In this document: positions 6,990 to 16,802 of the stretch, piece after piece
Numbering within the stretch: position 1 is the first letter of the stretch
How the letters are laid out: every line of letters begins with the position of its first letter
Assembly (NCBI GenBank): GCA_019638395.1
Contig: JAHBTX010000001.1
Coordinates: forward strand, 868,001 to 932,000
DNA from: Cyclobacteriaceae bacterium
GTDB lineage: Bacteria > Bacteroidota > Bacteroidia > Cytophagales > Cyclobacteriaceae
Direction of reading: 5' to 3'
DNA: 64,000 bases
The notes under the pieces: generated by a model
Databases searched by the model: none
What the model was told of the DNA's origin: nothing
The model's input: the letters and a program-made list of their open reading frames with translations, nothing else
Made by a program: the position numbers and the translations under genes

Positions 6990-9875
6990 CTAAAGTTTAA
7001 ACGACAAACCGATCGTAAAAGTGCGGGCTGGAAAATAATTACCCATGCGGTCAATCCCAGGGGCTAATACATCACCTTCCCAAAAGTCTCTGTTAAATAA
7101 AGATGGTTCAGGATCAACACCCGTATATTTTGTGATAGTGAACAGTCTCTGAGCTGCGCCATATACTTTAATAAAACTTTGATCTCTGCCCAGTTTCAGT
7201 GGCAGTGTATATTCCAGAATAAGGTTATCCAGCATTAAAAAATCAGCCCGCTCTACATATAGGGAGCTATAGACCGAGTTAGTTAAGCCCGAAACCGCTT
7301 TGTTCGTGCGTATCCAATTGAATGTGCTTAGTGCGCCTTGGTCCTCCGGCTCATGTGCCATTCGCGCTGAATTAATTAAACTATGACCAAAGGCTCCTCT
7401 AAAAAAGGCACTTAATTGAAAATTTTTAAAAACAAATCTGTTATTCCAACCCAGTTCCCATACAGGAAATGCATTTCCAACATCTGTAAAATCAGTATTA
7501 GCAGCAAATGCAGCTCCGGAATTTACCTCCAAAGTTCCATTGCCATTTACATCTTTCATTATTGGATACCCTGACGCATTTACTCCTGCATAAACAGGGC
7601 TCCACATCTGACCAATTTTTTCTCCAACGGCAGTTCTTATCAACAATGTACCACATCCGCAACGCTCTCCTTGACCACGCAATTCTTGCTTTTCCGGATA
7701 CTTTTCAACTATCACTCTATTGGTGCTCAGCATCAACATAGGGTACCAAAGAAGGCCATTCTTCTGCCCAACTTTGTAACCCAGAGAAAACTCAAGTCCA
7801 CGACCAGAAAGATCTGCCGCATTCAAGTATTGAATTTTATCGGTCTGAGCTACATACCTGAGTTGAATCAAGTCGCTTACTTTTCTTGTGTAGGCATCAA
7901 TCGAAAAAGAAAGATTATACCACCCTAAATCAAATCCTGTATTAATTTCTTTCTTAAGCTCCCATCTTAAGTTTGGATTACCGGAATGTATTTTTGTAGA
8001 ATCATTTGTAACAACCGAATACTGGTAATAATCCTGAGCCCAACCGGACCCTGTCGGAATAGATCCTGTTGTTCCATAATTCAATCTGAAATTAAAGAAA
8101 CTGAAATTCGTTTGTTTGAAGTATGCCAATAGGTCAATGTTCATTCCCAGCGAACCAAACATCCCGGCTTTCGCATTTTCACCAAGTTTACTTGAGCCCT
8201 CCTGACGAAGTGTACTAAAAAGATTTACTCCCGAACCAATTTGCCAGTGCGTTCGAATGAACCCGGCAATAGTCCGATTATCAGCCGAGTTCCTTCTAAA
8301 TATACGGGTCAAGCCGGGTTGGGCAAAAAGTTCGTCATAAGAATAACCCAATACCTTGTATCCCGTTGCATCAGTTTCAAAGTTTGTGACCGATGCGCCA
8401 AAACTACGTACACGGTCTTCCTGATAAGCATATCCCCCCACAATATTGAATTTTACATTTTCACGGTCGTGATTATAGGTCAGATAACTTTCGGCATAAG
8501 TAAAAGAGGCTTCGTCCTGATACTTTTCGGCAAGTCCATTATTAATCATGCCTTTGTAAAATGATTTTTTTGAAAAAAACTGGCCTCTATAGTTGGTAGT
8601 TTGCTGATGTGCTACCTGCAAGGATGCGGTAAGGTTTTTAAAAATATCCCAGTCTATTTTACCGTTTAACGTAGTAGCCTGCTTCTTTCCTTCATCCGTG
8701 TTCAACTCAAGCAATGCCATCGGATTGTAACTATCAAACAATATTGCCTGGTAAAATTCACCTGTTGAAAAACGAATGGGTGCCGATGGATTAAATCTAA
8801 TCGCATATTTAAACGCTTCCGGAAAAGAATAATTAATATTCCGGTTCGAAAAGGAGGCATTAAAATTAAAGCGAAGGCGGTTATCCAATGCCTGATGTGT
8901 AATATTTATTCGCGTATTTGACTGATCAAATCCTGAGTGCAACAATATTCCATTAACCGAACGTAAATGGGTAGATACCCTAAACGAAGATTTGTCAGTT
9001 GCACCTGAAACGGCCAAGTGATATTCTTGATTGGCCCCCATTTGGGTTATTTCACGTTGCCAATTTGTGCTACTCCCCAAATCACTACCTCCGACTTGAA
9101 TATGTTGGCTTGATGTAAGCACTGGCTGTTCCTTCGACAAGGATGCGACCGATCCTTGTGCGCTCAATGAAACAGAAAGCCCACTTTTCATAGTGGCCTT
9201 TTTTGTTGTTATCAGAATAACCCCGCCTGAACCCCGAATGCCATAGATTGATGCTGAGGCACCATCTTTCAGTATTGTAACACTGGCTACGTCCTGCGGA
9301 TCGAGATTAATAAAACTAGCCATTGGAACACCATCAATTACGATGAGTGGTTGTGCTTTTGAATCAAATGAACTCAATCCTCGGATTCTTATAGTACTTT
9401 CTACATTAGGATCACCACCCCTATTACTAATATTCAGGCCTGGAATTCTACCTTGCAAAAGCATAGCCGGATCATAGACATTTCCTTGATTAAAATTATT
9501 TTCACCTAAATACCCAACTGCATCAGAAAATTTATTCCTGTGTAAAGAATAATAACCAACATCTGCAACATTACGGTTGAGCAACAGATCTTCATTCATG
9601 GATATATTAAGCACCTCTTCAGCTTGCATTTCAATACTAGTATAACCTGCCTTGGAAAAAACAAGCATTGCCCCCTTATGAACATTAACCTGATAGTTAC
9701 CTTCGGAATCTGTAAATGTCGCTTGAAATTTCCCTTGCTCCTTAATAGCTACTTGAAACAAAGGCAAATTCTTAAAATCAGTAACTCTTCCGGTTACTCG
9801 CACTAATTGAGAATAGGCTCCATTCATCCACAAAAAGGTAAAAATCACGGTCACATAGAAGCTCCTCATAGCCAT
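6990..9875 (-). CDS. SusC/RagA-type TonB-dependent outer-membrane receptor without SusD partner
   Basis: A large TonB-dependent transporter. The chosen ATG (9875) gives a signal peptide ending near NGAYSQ; a TTG further upstream (9917) gives a poor leader. After the signal come a carboxypeptidase-regulatory-like domain (about residues 25-105), a plug domain with the SusC hallmarks LQGRIPGLNI, PLIVIDGVP and ILKDGASASIYGIRGSGGV, and a long beta-barrel ending in aromatic-rich FTIGLSFKL. SusC proteins import glycans or peptides with a SusD lipoprotein lid. No SusD gene lies on either side: the left neighbour is a convergent operon and the right is flotillin. It may therefore use a distant SusD or work alone. 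The substrate cannot be told. Confidence 0.88.
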   Translation of the reverse strand: MAMRSFYVTVIFTFLWMNGAYSQLVRVTGRVTDFKNLPLFQVAIKEQGKFQATFTDSEGNYQVNVHKGAMLVFSKAGYTSIEMQAEEVLNISMNEDLLLNRNVADVGYYSLHRNKFSDAVGYLGENNFNQGNVYDPAMLLQGRIPGLNISNRGGDPNVESTIRIRGLSSFDSKAQPLIVIDGVPMASFINLDPQDVASVTILKDGASASIYGIRGSGGVILITTKKATMKSGLSVSLSAQGSVASLSKEQPVLTSSQHIQVGGSDLGSSTNWQREITQMGANQEYHLAVSGATDKSSFRVSTHLRSVNGILLHSGFDQSNTRINITHQALDNRLRFNFNASFSNRNINYSFPEAFKYAIRFNPSAPIRFSTGEFYQAILFDSYNPMALLELNTDEGKKQATTLNGKIDWDIFKNLTASLQVAHQQTTNYRGQFFSKKSFYKGMINNGLAEKYQDEASFTYAESYLTYNHDRENVKFNIVGGYAYQEDRVRSFGASVTNFETDATGYKVLGYSYDELFAQPGLTRIFRRNSADNRTIAGFIRTHWQIGSGVNLFSTLRQEGSSKLGENAKAGMFGSLGMNIDLLAYFKQTNFSFFNFRLNYGTTGSIPTGSGWAQDYYQYSVVTNDSTKIHSGNPNLRWELKKEINTGFDLGWYNLSFSIDAYTRKVSDLIQLRYVAQTDKIQYLNAADLSGRGLEFSLGYKVGQKNGLLWYPMLMLSTNRVIVEKYPEKQELRGQGERCGCGTLLIRTAVGEKIGQMWSPVYAGVNASGYPIMKDVNGNGTLEVNSGAAFAANTDFTDVGNAFPVWELGWNNRFVFKNFQLSAFFRGAFGHSLINSARMAHEPEDQGALSTFNWIRTNKAVSGLTNSVYSSLYVERADFLMLDNLILEYTLPLKLGRDQSFIKVYGAAQRLFTITKYTGVDPEPSLFNRDFWEGDVLAPGIDRMGNYFPARTFTIGLSFKL

Positions 9876-9944
9876 GCAATATTGTAAATGAAGATATGAA
9901 TTTAATGATCTAATCAAAAATGATTTTACAAACCACTATGTTAT

Positions 9945-9970
9945 AAAAAAAGGCTGCCCTAAGGCAGCCT
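9945..9970 (-). terminator. Intrinsic terminator after the flotillin gene
   Basis: Perfect 8-base stem AGGCTGCC (9951-9958) / GGCAGCCT (9963-9970) with a CTAA loop. On the minus strand it is followed by seven T residues (complement of 9945-9951). It lies 24 bases past the flotillin stop codon and upstream of the SusC gene, so it separates the two transcripts. Confidence 0.85.
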
Positions 9971-9993
9971 CTACATTCAAATTAAATAGGAAC

Positions 9994-11559
9994 TTATGAC
10001 TTTTTCCCCTCCTCTTTTTTAACCGCCTCACTCAATTGACTTTGTTTAGTTTTTACTTCCTCAGCCATTTTCTGCAATTCTGTTGCCGATTTTCCCTTCA
10101 GGTATTCGGGTAATTCCATTCCGGCCATGTTGAAGATTTCCTGCAGAGGAGGAACTGATTTATATAAGCCTGAAATAAAGTTGGCCGTAGAAGTTTTACC
10201 ATCGGCATTTCCGCCATTGCCACCTTCCCAAACCGTGAGTTTATCGATCTTAATATTTTTAATTGCTTCGGTTTGCAGGCGCACCAACTCAGGCAGTTTA
10301 TCTACAATCAACAACAACACAGCATCGCGGGCATTATCGCCAGAGGCGTGTACAATCTGTTGCAAGCCTTGCGCCTGCTTGGTTAAAATTTCAAACATAC
10401 CCCGTGCTTCGGCTTCCAGTTTGGCATAAATAGCATCGGCCTCACCTTTCGCACGCTCGCGCAGCTTCTCCGCTTCGGCTTGTGCTTCAATGATGGCTTT
10501 CTGCTTTTGAATTTCAGCAGCCACCACAATGTTAGCATTCTGCGAAGCCCGGTCGCGTTCGGCACGCGCCTGTTCTGCTTTTTGTTCCGCCAGGTACGCT
10601 TCTTCCAATGCTTTAGCAGCCTGCACTTTTTCTGCGGCAATCGCTTTCTTCAAAGCTTCTGCTTCCCGCTCTCTGCGTTGCGCATCGGAATTAGCAATCG
10701 CAATCTTCGATTGGTTTTCACCGGTCACCGCCAAGGCATTCGCTTCCGCGGATTTGATACGCGTATCGCGTTCAGCTTCTACTTTACCAATCTGCTCATC
10801 GCGCTTGGCACCCGCAATCAAAATCTCTTTATCTTTTATCGTAACCGCTACCTGCGTATCGCGATCACGTACCATTTCTGATACTTTAATATCGCGTTCC
10901 TTTTCAGCTTCGGTTTTACCGATATCTCCATGACGTTCCTGATCAGCTACACGAATTTTTGCTTCGTTAATTGCTTTCGCAGCAGCTTCTTTACCCAGCG
11001 CAGCAATGTAGCCGCTCTCGTCTTTAATATCGGTAATGTTTACGTTAATCAGCTTCAAGCCAATTTTTTTCAACTCAACCTCTACGTTATGCGAAACGTT
11101 CAATAAAAACTTATCGCGGTTAGTATTGATCTCTTCAATATCCATCATCGCTACTACCAAACGCATCTGGCCTACAATTATGTCGTGAGCCAATGCATGT
11201 ACATCCTGGCGTTGCAAACCTAATAGCCGCTCGGCTGCATTTTCCATTACCCCCGATTCGGTTGAAATACCTACCGTAAACTTAGAGGGCACATCCACTC
11301 GAATGTTTTGCTTACTCAACGAGTTGGTAAGGTTTACTTCAATGGAGATTGGAGTCAGATCCATGAAGGAATAATCCTGAAATACCGGCCAGATAAACGC
11401 GGCTCCACCATGAATACATTTGGCTGAACCTCCACCGCCTACTTTACCGTACACCACCAGAATCCGATCGGACGGGCACCGCTTGTACCTGCGCAGCATG
11501 GTGGTAATCACAATAAAAATGAAGAGACCTACAATGGCGATAATGGGGAGTGTTAGCAT
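9994..11559 (-). CDS. Flotillin family protein
   Basis: A 521-residue flotillin (YuaG/FloT-like). An N-terminal hydrophobic segment (residues about 3-20) anchors it in the inner membrane. The SPFH domain spans about residues 30-200, and a long alanine/glutamate/lysine-rich coiled coil fills about 200-400 (repeated EAEKERD, AEQKAEQARAERD type units), followed by a C-terminal region rich in K and E. Flotillins form oligomeric scaffolds that organise membrane microdomains. The start is an ATG only 7 bases after the stop of an NfeD-like gene; NfeD and flotillin are a standard partner pair, which supports both calls. A strong terminator ends the transcript. Confidence 0.92.
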   Translation of the reverse strand: MLTLPIIAIVGLFIFIVITTMLRRYKRCPSDRILVVYGKVGGGGSAKCIHGGAAFIWPVFQDYSFMDLTPISIEVNLTNSLSKQNIRVDVPSKFTVGISTESGVMENAAERLLGLQRQDVHALAHDIIVGQMRLVVAMMDIEEINTNRDKFLLNVSHNVEVELKKIGLKLINVNITDIKDESGYIAALGKEAAAKAINEAKIRVADQERHGDIGKTEAEKERDIKVSEMVRDRDTQVAVTIKDKEILIAGAKRDEQIGKVEAERDTRIKSAEANALAVTGENQSKIAIANSDAQRREREAEALKKAIAAEKVQAAKALEEAYLAEQKAEQARAERDRASQNANIVVAAEIQKQKAIIEAQAEAEKLRERAKGEADAIYAKLEAEARGMFEILTKQAQGLQQIVHASGDNARDAVLLLIVDKLPELVRLQTEAIKNIKIDKLTVWEGGNGGNADGKTSTANFISGLYKSVPPLQEIFNMAGMELPEYLKGKSATELQKMAEEVKTKQSQLSEAVKKEEGKKS

Positions 11560-11566
11560 ACAAAAA

Positions 11567-12142
11567 TTAGTTGGAGGTTACTAAAAGGATATTATCATTT
11601 ACAATTTGAACTACGCGTGCCAATTGCCCGGTAGCAATTGGTTCATCATCGTCTGTCATAGCATCTAACGTACGTACAGCACCGCTTACTTTTACCTGTA
11701 CTTTTCCAATACTCTTTCGGTTGGCCTGAATGGTTAAATAAACTTCACCGGTTTGCCCTACTGCATGTTGAATTTTCATGGTACCATCGGCACCCGATTT
11801 TGTCATCAGGTAAAACATGCCGGCCATCAAACTCATCATCATCAACCCGGCAATAGTGGCTATTATTAAAGATGTTGTATTGGAATACCCAGCTTCAATG
11901 CAGGCAATACCGGTCCATGAAAAAATGGTAAAGAATCCAATCAGATTCTTAAGTGTGAGAAACTGGAACGGAATTCCGTGGTCGGCATCTATCTCGGCAT
12001 CGGGTAAATCATCGGGCGATTCGGCTCCGAAAAAAGAAAGGATTAACTGCAAAACAAAGAATAAGGTAAAAGGAACTGCAATGCTCCAGAAAACTTTCAG
12101 AATCGGGGTTAACCCTTCCCACCAGGTGCCAAATGCTTCCAT
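11567..12142 (-). CDS. NfeD-like / OB-fold membrane protein, flotillin partner
   Basis: A 191-residue membrane protein. The ATG at 12142 is chosen because upstream in-frame sequence is hydrophilic and has no membrane logic. Hydrophobic helices are visible at about residues 15-35, 67-85 and 90-115. The C-terminal soluble part (about 120-190), with HAVGQTGEVYLTI and QLARVVQIVNDNILLV, fits the OB-fold of NfeD/YqiJ proteins. These proteins pair with flotillins and are thought to help assemble or localise the scaffold. The gene lies 7 bases upstream of the flotillin gene, so the two are co-transcribed. Confidence 0.75.
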   Translation of the reverse strand: MEAFGTWWEGLTPILKVFWSIAVPFTLFFVLQLILSFFGAESPDDLPDAEIDADHGIPFQFLTLKNLIGFFTIFSWTGIACIEAGYSNTTSLIIATIAGLMMMSLMAGMFYLMTKSGADGTMKIQHAVGQTGEVYLTIQANRKSIGKVQVKVSGAVRTLDAMTDDDEPIATGQLARVVQIVNDNILLVTSN

Positions 12143-12211
12143 AAACAATTTTTGATAAGATAAATCAGAAATTGATGAATTACAAGAGTGGAAAGTAACC
12201 GAACCCAAGGG

Positions 12212-12243
12212 CCATAAAAAGCAAAACCGCTAATGGCGGTTTT
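12212..12243 (-). terminator. Intrinsic terminator after dnaN
   Basis: Stem AAAACCGC (12223-12230) / GCGGTTTT (12236-12243) with loop TAATG. Read on the minus strand the right arm ends in TTTT and continues GCTTTTTATGG, a good U-tract. It sits about 29 bases after the dnaN stop and ahead of the NfeD-like gene. Confidence 0.82.
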
Positions 12244-12271
12244 AATATCTACGTTAAATTACCTGATTCAG

Positions 12272-13396
12272 TTAAACATATTGGTTCAGCATAACCGGCA
12301 TTACCAACATCAGAATATCCTCGGCCTTGTCTTTTTCGGCTGGAAGAATTAAGCCCGCTTTATTAGGAGCCGACATATTTAGTTTGATCTGATCAGTATC
12401 CAGGTTAGTGAGCATTTCAATCAAAAACTTGGCATTGAATCCAATTTCAATATCATCACCTTCGTGCTCGCATGAAAGGCGTTCGTTTGCTTCGTTCGAG
12501 AAGTCAAGATCTTCAGCCGATACCTGCAACTCGCTGCCTGTAATTTTTAAACGAACCTGATGTGTTGTTTTATTGGCGTAAATGGAAATACGTTTCAATG
12601 AACTTAACAAATCCGTGCGACTGATCGTCATCTTAATCGGGTTTTGCGAAGGGATTACATTTTCGTAATCCGGAAAACGCTCGTCAATCAAGCGGCAGAT
12701 CATGCGTATGTTTCCAAACTTGAAGAATGCATTAGACATGTTGAAGTCGATGGTAACATCGGTATTCTCGGTAGGCAACGTTGCTTTTAACAAGTTTAGC
12801 GCTTTGCGCGGAATAATTATGGCATTACCATTGTCGGACTTAATGTCTGTTCTGCGATAGCGCACCAAGCGGTGGCCATCGGTAGCAACAAACGTGGTAT
12901 TCTTTTCGCCCAGGTTAACATAAACACCTGTCATGGCCGGGCGCAATTCATCGCTGCTGGTAGCAAAAATGGTATTGTTAACGGCACGGGCTAAAACCTC
13001 GGAAGAGATGTTGGCCGAAAAATCGTTCGATACGGAAGGTACTTTTGGAAAATCGGTTGCATTTTCGCCCGATAATTTATATCGGCCATTATCTGAACTA
13101 ATCTCTATGCTGTAAGTAGATTCGTCAATCGAAAAAGTTACTGGTTGATCGGGCAGGTTTTTCAATGTATCCAGAAGAATACGTGCGGGCACTGCAATGT
13201 TTCCTTTCTCTTTGGATTCAATTCCAAGTTCGGTAATCATGGAAGTCTGCAAATCGGAAGCAGTTACCGTTAAAGTGCTTTTGTTTATTTCGAAAAGAAA
13301 ATTTTCTAAGATTGGCACTACCGGGTTGGTAGTGATTACGCCATTGATATTGGAAAGCTGTTTGAGCAGATAGCTCGAGTTAACAATAAACTTCAT
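12272..13396 (-). CDS. dnaN: DNA polymerase III subunit beta (sliding clamp)
   Basis: Full-length (374 residues) beta clamp. It dimerises into a ring around DNA and tethers the replicative polymerase and other partners. The three-domain pattern is clear: MKFIVNSSYLLKQL at the N-terminus, the VPARILLDTLKNLPDQPV and SGENATDFP segments in domain 1, FVATDGHRLVRYR in domain 2, and a C-terminus ending PVMLNQYV near the peptide-binding pocket. The ATG at 13396 matches the family start. It lies downstream of and in the same direction as the gld/DUF4340 genes, with an 81-base gap that may hold its own promoter (a TAACTTTA sequence at 13430-13437 on the minus strand). It is not next to dnaA here. A terminator follows. 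Confidence 0.97.
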   Translation of the reverse strand: MKFIVNSSYLLKQLSNINGVITTNPVVPILENFLFEINKSTLTVTASDLQTSMITELGIESKEKGNIAVPARILLDTLKNLPDQPVTFSIDESTYSIEISSDNGRYKLSGENATDFPKVPSVSNDFSANISSEVLARAVNNTIFATSSDELRPAMTGVYVNLGEKNTTFVATDGHRLVRYRRTDIKSDNGNAIIIPRKALNLLKATLPTENTDVTIDFNMSNAFFKFGNIRMICRLIDERFPDYENVIPSQNPIKMTISRTDLLSSLKRISIYANKTTHQVRLKITGSELQVSAEDLDFSNEANERLSCEHEGDDIEIGFNAKFLIEMLTNLDTDQIKLNMSAPNKAGLILPAEKDKAEDILMLVMPVMLNQYV

Positions 13397-13477
13397 TGTA
13401 AATCAGTGGTTTGTGGTTTTACGAGGCGGTAAAGTTAGAAAGAAAAACCAATCAGAAAAATGAATGCATAACCTGGT

Positions 13478-14410
13478 TTAGAACTCGAAATAACTCCTTT
13501 TTCGGGCGATTGTAGCAATTTGGGTGGGGTTAAATAATGCCGGCAACTCGGAATTAACCCGGCCCAGAATAAGCTGCTCATCCTTTAGTTGAGGAAACAC
13601 CTCCAACTGGTACTGCCGGTTAGCAATATCCTTTATTGAAATGGAATAAATAGGAGTAGTTGCAAGCAGACTGTCATACTTACCTGAAACAGAAAGAAAT
13701 TGATCGGCCTGAAGGTTAAAGACCGATTCAAGATAGTGGCTCAACTTGGTAGTGTCTGCAACAGCTACTTCATTAATAACAAATAGCTGGTTGGCAACAG
13801 AAATAGTAAAACCCTGGTTTGATTGCTGCGAAAAATGAGTTTCTAAACTTTTAAAGTTCTGCCAGTTGAAATTAAAAATGCGTTTGTCGCGCCAATCGTT
13901 GGCCGCCAGTTCAAAAACCGAAGCAATGTAGAGCCTGTAACCGGGCACCTGCACAATGTAGGGAACATCATCGGGCAATTGAAACCATGTTTCTGTTTTA
14001 CGATCATTACCCCCAACCCAAAACTGCTTTACCAGGTTGTTGCCGGCATAAAGTTCTACCTCCTGGCCGGTAGTGCGTATGTAATTGCTGATAGAATCCT
14101 GAATCGTTGCTGTTACCGGGCGCCTCGGTTCGGTTTGAAGCAAGGTGGCAAACAGAATTTTTATCATCTGCTGATCGGCATCGTACGTATTATTAACGCG
14201 CCAGCGGCCGCCTTCAAAGCCCAGTTCAACTTGCTGGCCTTGCGCAGGTTTGATCACCACTTTATTAATTTCGGTTTGATCTTCAACCTGAAAAAGTTTT
14301 TTGTCTATTACATCAAAATTTTCGCGGGCGCTTATGTAAACAACAACGATCAGCGCAAGCGAGGAAATCACCAACCCGATCAATAAGCGTATGTTTCGTT
14401 TCTCTTGCAT
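13478..14410 (-). CDS. DUF4340 domain-containing protein
   Basis: A 310-residue protein with one N-terminal membrane helix (about residues 9-27, LLIGLVISSLALIVVVYISA) and a periplasmic part. The pattern of short beta-strand repeats (KLFQVEDQTEINKVVI, WRVNNTYDADQQMIKILF, ETWFQLPDDVPYIVQVPGY) is that of DUF4340, a family commonly encoded after GldG/ABC_transp_aux genes. Its ATG overlaps the gldG stop by one base, so translation is coupled. It probably works with the GldAFG transporter at the periplasmic face of the membrane; the exact role is unknown. Confidence 0.85.
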   Translation of the reverse strand: MQEKRNIRLLIGLVISSLALIVVVYISARENFDVIDKKLFQVEDQTEINKVVIKPAQGQQVELGFEGGRWRVNNTYDADQQMIKILFATLLQTEPRRPVTATIQDSISNYIRTTGQEVELYAGNNLVKQFWVGGNDRKTETWFQLPDDVPYIVQVPGYRLYIASVFELAANDWRDKRIFNFNWQNFKSLETHFSQQSNQGFTISVANQLFVINEVAVADTTKLSHYLESVFNLQADQFLSVSGKYDSLLATTPIYSISIKDIANRQYQLEVFPQLKDEQLILGRVNSELPALFNPTQIATIARKRSYFEF

Positions 14411-16089
14411 CAGAATCGTGAATATTTAACTCTACGCCAGTATGCTTTTCCAATTCCAAAACCAATCAAAAGTACAACCGGTAGTATCAGGTTTATCGCC
14501 TGCCAATAGCTGCGCTCGTTTTTGATTTTTACTTTATCTAAGGGTCGCACTTTTACTTCTTTATTGCGGGCTTTTATCAAGCCGTTTTCATCCAGCATAT
14601 AGGCTACGGTATTCAGTAAAAAATCCTGGTTGGCAAACGTGTATTGCGTAAACGGATCGAGGCCTAGTGGCTGGGGGTTGCCATCGCGTGGGTTAACATC
14701 GTTACGTGCCAGATCGCCATCGGCAATTACAACTAGTTTGGTTGGCAAACTTTCTTCTCTGAAGCCTTCTGTTGTAACACCTTCTGGTGCAAATCTGTTT
14801 TTGTAGAGCGATGAAAACTTTCCCTCCAATAAATAACCCATAGCAATGGGGCCGTTTGTAAAAGTTTCATCGCGCATTTGTCTGCGCAAATCGTTTACCG
14901 TTACTTTAACAGGTGCGGTAATTTTTCGGGCATATACCGATGATAACACCAAAGGCGTTTTGGTAATACCTGTTGCTTTAACGCTATCCATGCTACTGGC
15001 GAACCTGAACAAAGTTGCATCCAGATTACGCGTAATAGGATGCTGTGCATATTGATTGGCTAATGGAAAGAAAGGCCACTCCAATTGCATGATTTGCGGT
15101 TGGTTACGATCGCCACCTACCACAATCGGATACCGGCCTGAAACCCGATCTTGAATTAAATCGGGATTGATGCGCACGCCATACTTAAACAAAAGGTCTT
15201 CCAGATTAAGATCGTATGGAAACGCCAGGTAATCTTCTTCGGAGGCGCGGTTCATATCGGCATCTAACCGATCGAGTAGAAATAATACGCTGCCTCCATT
15301 CATGATGTACTGATCAAGTTTGTATTTATCGGCTTCCGAAAATGCCCGGGTGGGTTTGGCAACAACCAGCAAATCGTAGCCGGTTACAGTTTTTTTGCGG
15401 CTAAGCGTTACCTCAAACACATCGTACTGCTCCAGCAAAGCATTGTTAAAACTGGCAAAGACCAAACTATCCAATTCGCCATGCCCGCGTACCAACCCTA
15501 CGCGCTTGCGATTAGTGTTGCTCAGTTTGTGAATGGCGTTGGCTAATTCAAATTCAATTTCTTCTATGGATTGATTAATGCTTTGAGCCCGATTGCCCCG
15601 CAGCAACATTACACCGGTTTCAAAACCCTGGTATGAAACAAGCGCTCCGGGAAACACGAATTTTTCAACTCGTTCGCCATTGCGGGTTTCTATAACATTA
15701 CGCGGGCTAACCCCGCGGGCGTTTAAGTCGGTAATAAATTCGTTGCGTGCCCGCTGGTTGTTGGCTTGCAATGGATCGGTAAATGTAAACTTTACTTTGT
15801 TGCGCGAATAAATTCTGAATTCGTCCAAGGTTTCGCGAATGGTTTTTTGCAAGCGCTTGAATTCAGGATTCAGGTCGGTACCTTCTAAAAATACTTCTAC
15901 AAACACATCATCTTTCAGCGATTGCAGCAAGGCGCGGGTTTGCGGTTGAATGGTATAGCGTTTCTCATCGGTAAGGTCAACTCTAAAAAAGTAGAATGAA
16001 GCCAGTACATTCAACAAAACCACCCACACCAACACATTGGCCAGCAGCAACCAATCGCCTACCTGTTTACTATTTTTCCATGTTACCAT
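14410..16089 (-). CDS. gldG: Gliding motility ABC transporter auxiliary protein GldG
   Basis: A 559-residue protein with an N-terminal helix (about residues 11-35) followed by the signature VDLTDEKRYTIQPQTRALL, an ABC_transp_aux (DUF2155-free, GldG-type) periplasmic domain, and a C-terminal helix (about 530-550). GldG pairs with the permease GldF and ATPase GldA. In Flavobacterium johnsoniae these are required for gliding. The gene overlaps gldF by 7 bases at its start and DUF4340 by 1 base at its end, so the four genes form one tight unit. Confidence 0.93.
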   Translation of the reverse strand: MVTWKNSKQVGDWLLLANVLVWVVLLNVLASFYFFRVDLTDEKRYTIQPQTRALLQSLKDDVFVEVFLEGTDLNPEFKRLQKTIRETLDEFRIYSRNKVKFTFTDPLQANNQRARNEFITDLNARGVSPRNVIETRNGERVEKFVFPGALVSYQGFETGVMLLRGNRAQSINQSIEEIEFELANAIHKLSNTNRKRVGLVRGHGELDSLVFASFNNALLEQYDVFEVTLSRKKTVTGYDLLVVAKPTRAFSEADKYKLDQYIMNGGSVLFLLDRLDADMNRASEEDYLAFPYDLNLEDLLFKYGVRINPDLIQDRVSGRYPIVVGGDRNQPQIMQLEWPFFPLANQYAQHPITRNLDATLFRFASSMDSVKATGITKTPLVLSSVYARKITAPVKVTVNDLRRQMRDETFTNGPIAMGYLLEGKFSSLYKNRFAPEGVTTEGFREESLPTKLVVIADGDLARNDVNPRDGNPQPLGLDPFTQYTFANQDFLLNTVAYMLDENGLIKARNKEVKVRPLDKVKIKNERSYWQAINLILPVVLLIGFGIGKAYWRRVKYSRF

Positions 16090-16802
16090 TGCCTGCTGCC
16101 AATTACGGTTTTGGTTATAACCAGCATGAATGCAGTAACACTCATGAAATAAATTACATCGCGACTATCAATCAATCCTTTGCTAAGTGAATCGTAATGA
16201 TATAAAATACCGAGTTGCTTAATCAACAGCGCGTTGTTGCCGAATGTAGCCAACGAATCGAAGCCGGTGTAAATCAGAAAGCATAAAAATGCTGCCAGAA
16301 TAAATGAAACAATCTGGTTGGTAGTAAGCGATGAGGCCAGCAGCCCGATGGCACAAAAAATCATGGCCAGCAAGGCAAGGCCGATATATGAACCCCACAC
16401 ACCAGCCGAATCGATATTACCAATCGGGTTGCCCAATTTGTAGATACTTACATAGTAGATGGTGGTGGGTGCAAGCGCCAACAATACTAACGCAAATGCT
16501 GCTAAAAATTTTCCAAGCACTACATCCCAATCGCTTAAGGGCTTGGTAAGTAATAACTCCAGCGTGCCCAGTTTTTTTTCTTCTGCAAAACTTTTCATGG
16601 TAATAGCCGGCACCAGAAAAATAAAAACATACGGGCCCATCGAGAACAATGTGTCCATATCCGCAAAGCCATACTCGAGTACCGATGTATCGGGAAATAC
16701 CCACATTAACAAACCTATTCCCGTTAAGAAAACACCAATCACCATGTAGGCAATTAACGAATTGAGGAAGCTATTAAACTCTTTTGCAAAAACCTGAATC
16801 AT
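16083..16802 (-). CDS. gldF: Gliding motility ABC transporter permease GldF
   Basis: A 239-residue integral membrane permease with about six hydrophobic helices. The segment SFAEEKKLGTLELLLTKPLS (about residues 72-91) is the conserved cytoplasmic coupling region of ABC-2-type permeases. It starts with an ATG that overlaps the gldA stop by one base and ends overlapping gldG by 7 bases. It is the membrane channel part of the GldAFG transporter. Confidence 0.93.
   Translation of the reverse strand: MIQVFAKEFNSFLNSLIAYMVIGVFLTGIGLLMWVFPDTSVLEYGFADMDTLFSMGPYVFIFLVPAITMKSFAEEKKLGTLELLLTKPLSDWDVVLGKFLAAFALVLLALAPTTIYYVSIYKLGNPIGNIDSAGVWGSYIGLALLAMIFCAIGLLASSLTTNQIVSFILAAFLCFLIYTGFDSLATFGNNALLIKQLGILYHYDSLSKGLIDSRDVIYFMSVTAFMLVITKTVIGSRQW

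Noticed and set aside
10480-10933. Two overlapping plus-strand frames of 133-134 codons inside the flotillin gene
   Set aside because: They are antisense reflections of the repetitive alanine/glutamate-rich coiled coil; the minus-strand flotillin is clearly the real gene.
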